Source: Acidobacteriota bacterium
Lineage (GTDB): Bacteria > Acidobacteriota > Terriglobia > Terriglobales > Acidobacteriaceae
Reading direction: 5' to 3'
Assembly (NCBI GenBank): GCA_021778845.1
Contig: JAJYBU010000024.1
Span: 1 to 58,368 of the forward strand
DNA: 58,368 bases
This document shows positions 1-7,620 of the stretch, piece after piece. The notes below the pieces were generated by a model. That model saw nothing but the letters and a program-made list of their open reading frames with translations, had not been told where the DNA came from and did not search any database. Position 1 is the first letter of the stretch, and the number at the start of each line of letters is the position of its first letter. Both the position numbers and the translations under genes were made by a program.

Positions 1-1
1 G

Positions 2-931
2 GTGGTGCTGAAGCTGGCGGAACAGACACCGTTGACGGGGCTGCGGCTGGCGCAATTGATTGAGGAGGCCGGCTTCCCTGCCGGCGTGGTGAACGTGCTG
101 ACCGGATTTGGCGAGGCTTGCGGTGCTCCGCTGGCAGCGCATGACCTGGTGGATAAAGTTGCGTTCACGGGATCAACGGAAGTGGGCAAGCTGATAGCGA
201 AGGCGGCTACCGGGAATTTGAAGAAGGTGACGCTGGAGCTGGGTGGAAAGAGTCCTGCGATTATTTTTCCGGACGCGGATATGAATGCGGCGATTGAAGG
301 CGCGGCTTCGGCAATCTTCTTCAACCAGGGACAGTGCTGCTGCGCGGGCTCGCGGCTGTTTGCGCACGAGAGCGTGTTCGACCAAGTGGTGAGCGGCATG
401 AGCGATATTGCTACGAAGATCAGGATTGGAGAAGGACTTGATCCGAGGACGGAACTGGGGCCGCTGGTGAGCGACGAGCAGTTGGCGCGTGTGAACGGAT
501 TTCTGCGAAGCGGGCACGAGCAGGGAGCGAAGTTTACGGCGGGCGGAAAGGAACATGGCGGGCGCGGATATTTTGTGGCGCCGACGGTGATGTCGAATGT
601 GCGGCCGGGGATGAAGGTGGTGGACGAGGAGATCTTTGGGCCGGTGGTCGTGGCTCAGAGCTTTGCTTCGGATGCGGATCTGGACCGACTGGCGGCGCAG
701 GCGAACGATACGATCTACGGGCTGGCGGCGAGTGTGTGGACGAAGGATCTGTCGGCAGCGCACAAGATGGCGCGGCGGATTAAAGCCGGCACGGTGTGGG
801 TGAACTGCCACAACGTGTTCGACGCGGCGCTGCCGTTTGGAGGGTACAAGCAATCGGGGTGGGGACGCGAGATGGGCGCCGAGGTGCTAAACAATTACAC
901 GGAGGTGAAGGCGGTGACGATCAAGCTGTAA
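2..931 (+). CDS. Aldehyde dehydrogenase, ALDH1/2-like (5'-truncated by window edge)
   Basis: C-terminal 309 residues of an NAD(P)-dependent aldehyde dehydrogenase, which oxidises aldehydes to carboxylic acids in the cytosol. Visible are the TFGSTEVG-like cofactor-loop segment FTGSTEVGK (about residues 55-63 of the fragment), the general-base Glu in LELGGKSP (E79) and the nucleophile in NQGQCCCAGSR. The CCC triplet is standard for the ALDH1/ALDH2 clade, with the middle Cys (C113) catalytic. The C-terminal FGGYKQSGWGRE segment is also typical. Full family members have about 490 residues, so about 180 N-terminal residues lie outside the window, and GTG at position 2 is an internal codon. The natural substrate cannot be told from the sequence. 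The family is certain; the subfamily is likely. Confidence 0.93.
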   Translation: MVLKLAEQTPLTGLRLAQLIEEAGFPAGVVNVLTGFGEACGAPLAAHDLVDKVAFTGSTEVGKLIAKAATGNLKKVTLELGGKSPAIIFPDADMNAAIEGAASAIFFNQGQCCCAGSRLFAHESVFDQVVSGMSDIATKIRIGEGLDPRTELGPLVSDEQLARVNGFLRSGHEQGAKFTAGGKEHGGRGYFVAPTVMSNVRPGMKVVDEEIFGPVVVAQSFASDADLDRLAAQANDTIYGLAASVWTKDLSAAHKMARRIKAGTVWVNCHNVFDAALPFGGYKQSGWGREMGAEVLNNYTEVKAVTIKL

Positions 932-996
932 GAAGCAGCTGCGCGGCTTCGGTAGGGCGAACGAAGTTTTGCTCCTGAGGCCTTGCACAGGGAGCC

Positions 997-1032
997 CGAT
1001 CCGATGGGCGCGGTGGTGGGCCAATCGGATCG
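997..1032. other. Stem-loop between the aldehyde dehydrogenase and pgk
   Basis: A perfect 9-bp inverted repeat, CGATCCGAT (997-1005) and ATCGGATCG (1024-1032), encloses an 18-nt loop. It lies 66 nt after the aldehyde dehydrogenase stop codon and 48 nt before pgk. No T-tract follows, so it is not a classical intrinsic terminator; it may be a 3'-end hairpin or a protein site. Seen directly; function unknown. Confidence 0.45.
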
Positions 1033-1066
1033 TGGTTCCTGCTATCCAAATTGCGGCTGGTTCAGT

Positions 1067-1072
1067 TATCCT
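1067..1072 (+). promoter_or_regulatory. -10-like element TATCCT, 7 nt before the pgk start
   Basis: TATCCT is followed by 7 nt and then ATG at 1080. With normal -10 to +1 spacing, transcription would begin at or next to the start codon. No Shine-Dalgarno sequence is visible, so a leaderless mRNA is the simplest reading. The same arrangement recurs before ten other genes here. Confidence 0.45.
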
Positions 1073-1079
1073 TCTGAAA

Positions 1080-2291
1080 ATGTCCAAGCTATCCATTCGC
1101 GACCTCGATCTAAACGGCAAGCGTGTCTTCATTCGCGTTGACTTCAACGTGCCTCTCTCCAAAGAGGGCATCATCACAGACGATACGCGGATCCGCGAGA
1201 CCATTCCGACGATTGAGTATGCGTTGCGGCGGAAGGCGAAGGTGATTCTGGCGGCACACCTGGGAAGACCGAAGGGCAAGGTCGTGGACTCGATGAGCCT
1301 GCGGCCAGCGGTGGCGCGGCTGCGGATGCTGCTGGATGGCGTGCTGGATGCAGATGAGAATGTGGCGTTCGCGCCGGACTGCGTGGGACCGGTGGCCGAG
1401 GAGATGGCCAGCAACCTCGAACCCGGACAGACGCTGCTGCTGGAGAACCTGCGCTTTCATGCGGGCGAAGAGGCGAATGATCCGGGGTTTGCGCAGGAGT
1501 TGGCGAAGCTGTGCGATGTGTATGTGAACGACGCGTTTGGGGCAGCGCACAGAGCGCATGCGTCGACGGAGGGGATTACGCATTTTGTGGCCCAGTCGGC
1601 TTCGGGACTGTTGATGGAGAAGGAACTGAACTACCTTGGCAAGGCGGTGACGGAACCGTTCCGGCCGTTTGTTGCGATTATTGGCGGGGCGAAGGTTTCG
1701 GACAAGATTGAGCTGATCACTGCGCTGCTGGACAAGGTGGACTCGCTGCTGATTGGCGGCGGGATGACGTATACGTTTCTGAATGCGCAGGGACAGACGA
1801 CGGGCAAGTCGCTGGTGGAGAGCGACAAGATCGATGTGGCGCGGGCGGCGCTGAAGAAGGCCGAGGAGCGGGGCGTGAAGTTTCTGCTGCCCGTGGATCA
1901 CGTGCTGGCGGACAAGTTTGCTGCCGACGCGAAGACGCAGTTGTTCTCGGGTGATGGGCCCTTCCCTGCCGAGTGGATGGCGCTGGATATTGGACCGGCG
2001 ACGGTGAAGCTGTTTGCGGAAGAGATTGCCGAGGCGGCGACGATTGTTTGGAACGGGCCGATGGGAGTGGCGGAGTTTCCGACGTTTGCCAAGGGAACGA
2101 ATGCGATTGCCAAGGCGCTGGCGCGGAACGAGGACGCGATCACGATTGTGGGCGGCGGAGACTCTGTGGCGGCGCTGCATAACTCGGGCGTCGCGGACAA
2201 GATTACGCACATTTCGACAGGTGGGGGCGCGAGTCTGGAGTTCCTCGAGGGGAAGACGCTGCCGGGGGTTGCGGCGCTGACAGAGAAGTAG
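1080..2291 (+). CDS. pgk: Phosphoglycerate kinase
   Basis: Transfers a phosphoryl group between 1,3-bisphosphoglycerate and ADP in glycolysis; cytosolic. The product has 403 residues, the normal bacterial size. Hallmarks are the N-terminal RVDFNVPL, the substrate-binding region HLGRPKG, the LLLENLRFHAGEE segment, the nucleotide-binding GGAKVSDKI and the C-terminal GGGDSVAA and STGGGASLEFLEG. The start at 1080 (MSKLSIRDLDL) is chosen because family alignment begins there and TATCCT lies 7 nt upstream; the in-frame upstream extension to 969 has no family character. tpiA follows 77 nt downstream, so the two glycolytic genes probably share regulation. No gap gene is in the window. Identification is secure. 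Confidence 0.98.
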   Translation: MSKLSIRDLDLNGKRVFIRVDFNVPLSKEGIITDDTRIRETIPTIEYALRRKAKVILAAHLGRPKGKVVDSMSLRPAVARLRMLLDGVLDADENVAFAPDCVGPVAEEMASNLEPGQTLLLENLRFHAGEEANDPGFAQELAKLCDVYVNDAFGAAHRAHASTEGITHFVAQSASGLLMEKELNYLGKAVTEPFRPFVAIIGGAKVSDKIELITALLDKVDSLLIGGGMTYTFLNAQGQTTGKSLVESDKIDVARAALKKAEERGVKFLLPVDHVLADKFAADAKTQLFSGDGPFPAEWMALDIGPATVKLFAEEIAEAATIVWNGPMGVAEFPTFAKGTNAIAKALARNEDAITIVGGGDSVAALHNSGVADKITHISTGGGASLEFLEGKTLPGVAALTEK

Positions 2292-2368
2292 CGTGCGATA
2301 GGCGTCCAACTGGCTTGCCAGTCGTAGGGACGTGCCCGTAGTCTCCCATAACGTAAAGCAGGAGCAAA

Positions 2369-3127
2369 ATGCGGAAGCCTGTAATCGCTGGAAACTGGAA
2401 GATGTACAAGACTCCGAAGGAGTCGCTAGCGTTTTTGGATGCTTTTCTGCCGCTGGTGGAGGGGCACGAGCGGGATGAGATTCTGCTGTTCCCTACGATG
2501 AGCTCGCTGGCATATGCGATTGAGGCGGCGGCCGGGACGAACGTGCGCGCCGGTGCGCAGAATATGCACTGGCTGAATGAGGGGCCGTATACCGGGCAGA
2601 CGTCGCCGACGATGCTGGTATCGATTGGGTGCCGGCATGTGCTGTTGGGACACTCGGAGCCAAGGCTGTACTTCAACGAGACGTATGAGCGAGTGAACCT
2701 GAAGCTGAAGGCCGCGATCAACCACGGGATTACGCCGATTGTGTGCTTTGGGGAGATGCTGGCGGAGCGCGAGGACCTGCGGACCGAAGAGGTATTGCGC
2801 ACGCAGGTGCAGGCCGCGCTGCGGAATATTTCGGCCAGTGAGGCGCGGCGGCTGGTGATTGCGTATGAGCCGATATGGGCGATTGGAACCGGGTCTACGG
2901 CCAGCCCGGAGGTGGCCGCCGCCGCACACTTGATCATTCGACATGAACTGAGCCATTGCTGCGGACAGCAGACGGCCGAGAATACGCGGATCCTGTATGG
3001 GGGGTCCGTGAAGCCGGAGAATATTGCGGCGTTAATGGCGCAGGAGCAGATTGATGGGGCGCTGGTAGGCGGGGCCAGCCTGGTGCCGACTACGTTTGCC
3101 GATATTGTGCACTATGCTGCGGGGTGA
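2369..3127 (+). CDS. tpiA: Triosephosphate isomerase
   Basis: Interconverts dihydroxyacetone phosphate and glyceraldehyde-3-phosphate; cytosolic TIM barrel, 252 residues, full length. The N-terminal GNWKMYKT carries the catalytic Lys, LLGHSEPR the electrophilic His, and AYEPIWAIGTG the catalytic Glu with the start of the flexible loop. The phosphate-binding ILYGGSVKPEN and GALVGGASL are near the C-terminus. Two small departures from the commonest motifs are visible: GHSEPR instead of GHSERR, and GTGSTA where GTGKTA is common. A purine-rich AGCAGGAGC lies upstream of the ATG as ribosome-binding site. It follows pgk at 77 nt and likely forms a glycolytic unit with it. Confidence 0.98.
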   Translation: MRKPVIAGNWKMYKTPKESLAFLDAFLPLVEGHERDEILLFPTMSSLAYAIEAAAGTNVRAGAQNMHWLNEGPYTGQTSPTMLVSIGCRHVLLGHSEPRLYFNETYERVNLKLKAAINHGITPIVCFGEMLAEREDLRTEEVLRTQVQAALRNISASEARRLVIAYEPIWAIGTGSTASPEVAAAAHLIIRHELSHCCGQQTAENTRILYGGSVKPENIAALMAQEQIDGALVGGASLVPTTFADIVHYAAG

Positions 3128-3183
3128 GGATTCGCTGAGGGGTTGGTCCGGAGCGATCGGGGGCGCTTCGCGCGGGAAGCAGG

Positions 3184-3792
3184 TTAGTGGACTACACCGG
3201 CCTGGTCCATGGGCCAGTAGACGAAGGCGGCCTTGCCATAGATCAGGGGGCGGGGGACGGGGCCGAAGTCGCGACTGTCGCTGGAGATGCTGCGATGGTC
3301 GCCCATAACCCAGAAATCGCCTTGAGGGACGGTCATCGCGGCCTGGGAGCGGTCGTCGCGGTAGCGGAAGGGGACGTAGGGCTCGTTGAGCGCGATGCCG
3401 TTGACCCAGACCTGACCGTGGTCGATGCGGAGATTGTCGCCGGGGAGTGCGATGACGCGTTTGATATAGCTCTTGGAGTGGTCGCCGGGGTAGAGGAAGA
3501 CGACGACGTCGCCGCGCTGAATGGACTCGAAGCGGTAGGCGAACTTGTTGATGAAGAGGCGGTCCTGATCTTCGAGGCGGGGGAGCATGCTGGTGCCTTC
3601 GACGCGGACCGGCTGGTAGAGAAACAGAATGATGAAGAGGGAGATGGCGACCGAGACGAGCATGTCGCGGGACCAGGAACGCCAGCCAGAGAGCTCGGTG
3701 GGGGTGGCAGGGGAGGAGTGTTGTGCGGAAGCTGGCTCCGGTGAGGAGGGGGTGGAACCAGGGCAGTCTTCGTTGTGTTGCGGTTCAGGCAC
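3184..3792 (-). CDS. lepB: Signal peptidase I (S26 family)
   Basis: Cleaves Sec and Tat signal peptides on the outer face of the inner membrane. The 202-residue product has a Pro/Ser-rich cytosolic N-terminus, one membrane segment (about 44-60), the nucleophile Ser68 in GTSMLPRL and the general-base Lys111 in SYIKRVIALPGD. The conserved box E region reads FWVMGDHRSISSDSRDFGPV, with N replaced by H or I at positions that commonly vary. The start codon is GTG at 3792. It is convergent with tpiA, 56 nt away, and divergent from murQ. With 202 residues it is shorter than the E. coli enzyme but normal for single-TM bacterial S26 enzymes. Confidence 0.96.
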   Translation of the reverse strand: MPEPQHNEDCPGSTPSSPEPASAQHSSPATPTELSGWRSWSRDMLVSVAISLFIILFLYQPVRVEGTSMLPRLEDQDRLFINKFAYRFESIQRGDVVVFLYPGDHSKSYIKRVIALPGDNLRIDHGQVWVNGIALNEPYVPFRYRDDRSQAAMTVPQGDFWVMGDHRSISSDSRDFGPVPRPLIYGKAAFVYWPMDQAGVVH

Positions 3793-4064
3793 CGTGAAAG
3801 GCCTCGCTGACGGGATGGGACTAGGCGCGGCTCGCGGGGAGCTACAGCTTCAAGCTTAGACGAAGCCGGGAAAATAAGGTAGGCGAAGAGAGGTTGAGGG
3901 GCTGGGCGGGTACTCGTTCTGGGTGTAGTCCTCGTCTAAAAGAGTACAGGCAGAGATGCGAGGGCTGGACGGGGTGGGAGTGCTGCAACAGACACTTCCG
4001 CCGTGCGATCTTAGCGACGTATCACAGCACGATGCAGTAGAATGAAGTTGGTGACCCATTTCCC

Positions 4065-5030
4065 ATGTCGACCCTGACTATGTCCTCTTCTCCGATGGAA
4101 CAGCCCGCTGTGCGGATCAGGGCTGATCTCGAAAGTCTCCCGACAGAACGGCCCAACGAGGCCTCAGAAGGTCTGGATACCAAGTCCGCAATAGAAATTG
4201 CACGGATTATCAATCACGAGGACGCGAAGATTGCGGCCGCGGTGAAGAAGGCACTGCCGGAGATTGCGCTGGTGATTGACACGGTGGCGCGATCGTTGCG
4301 GGATGGCGGGCGGCTGATTTATGTGGGGGCGGGATCGTCGGGGAGGATCTCGGCGCTGGATGCGTCGGAGTGCCCGCCGACGTTTTCCACAGCACCGCAG
4401 CAGGTGCAGTACATTATGGCGGGGGGACCGAAGGCGCTGGCGAGCGCCTCGGATGTGAACGAGGATTCGCCGGAGTTGGGGCAGCGGGATATTGCGCGGC
4501 GCCGGCCGACCCGGAAGGACATTGTGATCGGGGTTTCGGCTTCGGGCCGTACTCCCTATGTGGTGGGTGCGACCGAGTACGCGAGGGCCTGCGGAGCGAA
4601 GACGGCCGCGATTACCTGCAATGCAAACTCCGACTTGTCGCAGGTGGTGGATATTACGATCTGCGCCGAGGTGGGGCCGGAGATTCTGTCAGGGTCGACG
4701 CGCATGAAGTCGTCGACGGCGCAGAAGATGATTTTGAACATGATTACCACGGGAGCGATGACGCGGCTGGGCTACGTCTATGACAACCTGATGGTGAATG
4801 TGCATATGAAGAACGCGAAGCTGGTGGAACGCGGGATTCGGGTGCTGATGAAGGTCTGCGGAATTGACCGCGAGACGGCGATACGGACAATCAAGTCGGC
4901 GGGCAAGTCGATTCCAATTGCGGTGGTGATGCTGAAGGCCAACGTGGATAAGATGGAGGCCGTGCGGAGGTTGCAGCAGTCGGATGGGAATGTGCGGCTG
5001 GCCATCGATGATTCGCGGCTGGAGCTGTAA
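4065..5030 (+). CDS. murQ: N-acetylmuramic acid 6-phosphate etherase
   Basis: Hydrolyses the lactyl ether of MurNAc-6-phosphate to give GlcNAc-6-phosphate during cell-wall recycling; cytosolic. The 321-residue protein has the SIS fold with the phosphosugar-binding YVGAGSSGRISALDASE near residue 80 and the family segments IMAGG, SASGRTPYVVGA, TGPEILSGSTRMK-like GPEILSGSTRMKSSTAQK, and the C-terminal helical LPIAVVMLKA-like part. Its product feeds NagA, which is encoded further right in this window, so recycled and imported amino sugars converge. It starts a short run with murA. No clear Shine-Dalgarno sequence precedes the chosen ATG; ATG at 4080 is an alternative. Confidence 0.96.
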   Translation: MSTLTMSSSPMEQPAVRIRADLESLPTERPNEASEGLDTKSAIEIARIINHEDAKIAAAVKKALPEIALVIDTVARSLRDGGRLIYVGAGSSGRISALDASECPPTFSTAPQQVQYIMAGGPKALASASDVNEDSPELGQRDIARRRPTRKDIVIGVSASGRTPYVVGATEYARACGAKTAAITCNANSDLSQVVDITICAEVGPEILSGSTRMKSSTAQKMILNMITTGAMTRLGYVYDNLMVNVHMKNAKLVERGIRVLMKVCGIDRETAIRTIKSAGKSIPIAVVMLKANVDKMEAVRRLQQSDGNVRLAIDDSRLEL

Positions 5031-5042
5031 GGGCCGGTAGGT

Positions 5043-5075
5043 GCATGCGGGGATACTGTCGTCGCATGTGGGGAT
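5043..5075 (+). repeat. Direct repeat GCATGYGGGGAT, 21-bp period, upstream of murA
   Basis: GCATGCGGGGAT (5043-5054) and GCATGTGGGGAT (5064-5075) differ at one base and start 21 bp apart, two helical turns, so both face the same side of DNA. They sit 21-53 nt before the -10-like element of murA, a typical place for tandem activator or repressor sites. Seen directly; the binding protein is unknown. Confidence 0.45.
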
Positions 5076-5095
5076 TTCCTCACTTGGCTGGCATC

Positions 5096-5101
5096 TACAC
5101 T
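5096..5101 (+). promoter_or_regulatory. -10-like element TACACT, 6 nt before the murA start
   Basis: TACACT ends 6 nt before ATG 5108. The intervening TGAGAG is purine-rich but abuts the start codon, too close to act as a normal ribosome-binding site. A leaderless murA transcript is suggested. Confidence 0.4.
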
Positions 5102-5107
5102 TGAGAG

Positions 5108-6388
5108 ATGGATAAGTTTGTTATTCGCGGGGGGAATCCCCTGCTGGGAACGATTCGGGTTTCGGGGGCAAAGAACTCTGCGCTGCCATGTATGGCGGCT
5201 GCGATTCTCACTGAAGATGAGGTCATCCTCGAGAATATTCCGCAGGTGCGGGATATTGAGACCGAGCGCAAGCTGCTGACCAGCATGGGCGCGATGGTGG
5301 AACTGGGTTACGGGCGGGCGCAGCATCGGACGTCGATTCAGTGCGCGGTGCTGAGTGATCCGGTGGCAAAGTACGAGATTGTGAAGACCATGCGGGCTAG
5401 TTCGCTGGTGCTGGGGCCGCTGATTGCGCGGACCGGAATGGCGCGGGTGGCGATGCCAGGGGGATGCGCGATTGGCGGTCGGCCGATCGATCTGCACATC
5501 AAGGGCCTGGAGGCAATGGGGGCGACGATCACACAGGAGCACGGTTATCTTGAGGCGCGGACGAATCGGCTGAAGGGCGCCCATATTGTCTTCGACAAGA
5601 TTACGGTGACGGGCACGGAAGACCTGCTGATGGCGGCGGCGCTGGCGGATGGGGAGTCGGTGTTTGAGAACTGCGCACGAGAGCCGGAGGTGATGGACCT
5701 GGCGGCGCTGCTGAATGCGATGGGAGCGCAGATTGAAGGGGCCGGGACTTCGACGATTCGGATTAAAGGCGTGGCTAAGCTGCATGGGGCGCGGCACAGG
5801 ATCAATCCGGACCGCATTGAGGCGGGGACGTTTTTGATTGCGGGAGCGATTACGGGCGGGGATTTGAACGTGGATGGCTGCAACCCGGAGCACCTGGGAG
5901 CGCTGATTGGAAAGCTGGAGCAGTGCGGGGTAAAGCTGGAGATTGGCAAGGAGAACGTGCGGGTTCACTCGGGCGGAACGTTGAAGGCAGCCGATATTAC
6001 AACCGAGGAGTATCCGGGCTTCCCTACCGATATGCAGGCGCAGTATATGGCGTTGGCGACGCAGGCCGAGGGTACGTCGATTGTGACGGAGAATATCTTT
6101 GAGAACCGGTTTATGCATGTGGGCGAGTTGAATCGGATGGGCGCGAATATTTCGGTGCAGGGGCGGTCGGCGACGGTGCGCGGAGGGACGAAGCTACAGT
6201 CGGCGGCGGTGATGTGCTCGGACCTGCGGGCGAGTGCGGCGCTGGTGCTGGCGGCGCTGGTGGCCGATGGAGAGAGCATTCTCGACCGCGTGTATCACAT
6301 GGATCGCGGATATGAGCGGCTGGAAGAAAAGCTGCGCGGCGTGGGAGCGCAGATTCGGCGGATGGGCGAGGTGTTTGGGAAACGGTAG
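5108..6388 (+). CDS. murA: UDP-N-acetylglucosamine 1-carboxyvinyltransferase
   Basis: Adds enolpyruvate to UDP-GlcNAc, the first committed step of peptidoglycan synthesis; cytosolic. The 426-residue inside-out alpha/beta barrel carries K22 in the N-terminal GAKNSALP and Cys120 in AMPGGCAIGGRP, equivalent to E. coli K22 and C115 (the fosfomycin target), so fosfomycin sensitivity by this route is expected. The C-terminal part has the RASAALVLAALVADG and HIDRGYERL-like HMDRGYERL segments. It lies 77 nt after murQ in the same direction. Full length and without oddities. Confidence 0.98.
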   Translation: MDKFVIRGGNPLLGTIRVSGAKNSALPCMAAAILTEDEVILENIPQVRDIETERKLLTSMGAMVELGYGRAQHRTSIQCAVLSDPVAKYEIVKTMRASSLVLGPLIARTGMARVAMPGGCAIGGRPIDLHIKGLEAMGATITQEHGYLEARTNRLKGAHIVFDKITVTGTEDLLMAAALADGESVFENCAREPEVMDLAALLNAMGAQIEGAGTSTIRIKGVAKLHGARHRINPDRIEAGTFLIAGAITGGDLNVDGCNPEHLGALIGKLEQCGVKLEIGKENVRVHSGGTLKAADITTEEYPGFPTDMQAQYMALATQAEGTSIVTENIFENRFMHVGELNRMGANISVQGRSATVRGGTKLQSAAVMCSDLRASAALVLAALVADGESILDRVYHMDRGYERLEEKLRGVGAQIRRMGEVFGKR

Positions 6389-6513
6389 AGATGCGGGCAG
6401 GAGGATTGACGGATATGACTTGCGTGTGCTCTGCTCATCGGTGAACTGAGATATGTATGATGTGCTTCACGGGCCCAAGCTCTTCAATCTAAAAACATAA
6501 AAGAGGCAATACG

Positions 6514-7545
6514 ATGGCGGCTCCCAACGCTTCGACCGTGGCACATGCTGTAACGCCTGAGCGCATTATGCAGTTTGCGTGGGGATATATTCCCCCACTG
6601 GTCCTGGAGGCGGGAATTCGGCACCACATCTTCGATCTGCTGGACGAAGGGCCGAAGACGGTCGAGCAAGTTCATGCGGCGAATGGCGCGTCGGTGCGCG
6701 GACTGAGTGCCGTGATGAATGCACTGGTGGGGCTTGATTTTCTGACCAAGGATGCGCAGGAGGTGTATTCGCTGACGGCAGAGAGTGCAGCGTTCCTGGT
6801 GAGCAAGAAGCCGGGCTTTCAGGGTGGGATCATCAAGCATACAAGCGAGCAGTTGCTGCCGAAGTATCTGAAGCTGAATGAGATTGTCGCGACTGGCAAG
6901 CCGGCGGTTGCGGTAAACCAGGAGGCGGCAGGCGCAGAGTTCTTCGAGCAGTTTGTGGTGGATATCTTTCCGATGAGCTATCCGTCGGCACAGGTGTTGG
7001 CGAAGACGCTGGACTTAGAGGCCGCGGGACGGCCGGTAAGCGTACTGGACCTCGCGGCTGGATCAGGGGTTTGGGGAATCGCGTTGGCGCAGAGTTCGGA
7101 GCAGGTGAAGGTGACCGCCGTGGATTGGCCGGAGGTGCTGCCAGTGACGCGCAGGACGGTGGGTAGGTTTGGGCTGAGCGACCGGTTCGCGTTCGTCGAG
7201 GGCGACCTGCTGGCAGCGAATTTTGGCACGGGGCACGATGCCGCCACGCTGGGACATATTCTGCACAGCGAGGGTGAAGAACGCAGCAGAAGGCTGCTGG
7301 CGAAGGTGTTTGCGTCGCTGGCTTCGGGAGGAACGATTGCGATTGCGGAGTTCCTGGTGGATGAGGACCGCAGAGGCCCGGTCAGTGGGCTGTTCTTCGC
7401 TGTGAACATGCTGGTGAATACGGACAACGGCGGAACGTATTCGTTTGCGGAGATCAGTGCGTGGCTGGCGGAGGCTGGGTTCGTGAATGCGCGCATGGTG
7501 GCTGCGCCAGGGCCGTCGCCGTTGATTCTGGCGACGAAGCCGTAG
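6514..7545 (+). CDS. SAM-dependent methyltransferase with N-terminal dimerisation domain
   Basis: A 343-residue protein of the O-methyltransferase family-2 type. Residues about 20-100 look like the winged-helix dimerisation domain (LEAGIRHHIFDLLDEGPKTV, where the family has LxLGLFDALxxGP). The Rossmann part follows, with motif I LDLAAGSGVWGIALA near residue 180, an acidic motif-II residue in TAVDWPEV and a post-I region FVEGDLL. The C-terminal FFAVNMLVNTDNGGTYSF segment is typical of the family. The acceptor substrate is unknown; members act on quinones, antibiotics or other small molecules. AGAGG upstream provides a ribosome-binding site. It stands alone between murA and a TPR protein. Confidence 0.85.
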   Translation: MAAPNASTVAHAVTPERIMQFAWGYIPPLVLEAGIRHHIFDLLDEGPKTVEQVHAANGASVRGLSAVMNALVGLDFLTKDAQEVYSLTAESAAFLVSKKPGFQGGIIKHTSEQLLPKYLKLNEIVATGKPAVAVNQEAAGAEFFEQFVVDIFPMSYPSAQVLAKTLDLEAAGRPVSVLDLAAGSGVWGIALAQSSEQVKVTAVDWPEVLPVTRRTVGRFGLSDRFAFVEGDLLAANFGTGHDAATLGHILHSEGEERSRRLLAKVFASLASGGTIAIAEFLVDEDRRGPVSGLFFAVNMLVNTDNGGTYSFAEISAWLAEAGFVNARMVAAPGPSPLILATKP

Positions 7546-7607
7546 GGCTGGCTGCGGCTGGCAACGCGATGAAGCAGAGCCGAAACCGCAGTCGCTGCGT
7601 GACCACC

Positions 7608-7613
7608 TATAAT
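7608..7613 (+). promoter_or_regulatory. Consensus -10 element TATAAT, 7 nt before the TPR gene start
   Basis: A perfect TATAAT ends 7 nt before ATG 7621, so the expected transcription start coincides with the start codon. GAGGGG directly abuts the ATG and is too close to work as a Shine-Dalgarno sequence. This is the strongest single example of the leaderless pattern in the window. Confidence 0.6.
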
Positions 7614-7620
7614 CGAGGGG

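Noticed and set aside
335..360. Three consecutive Cys in the aldehyde dehydrogenase active site, considered unusual
   Set aside because: The CCC triplet is standard in the ALDH1/ALDH2 group, so it is not a novelty.
1110..2309. Long open frame (399 codons) on the minus strand opposite pgk
   Set aside because: Arg/His-rich, no family features, entirely antisense to a certain gene; a by-product of GC-rich codon use.
4778..6118. 446-codon minus-strand open frame opposite murQ/murA
   Set aside because: Same antisense artefact: Arg-rich composition, covers two certain genes, no start signals.
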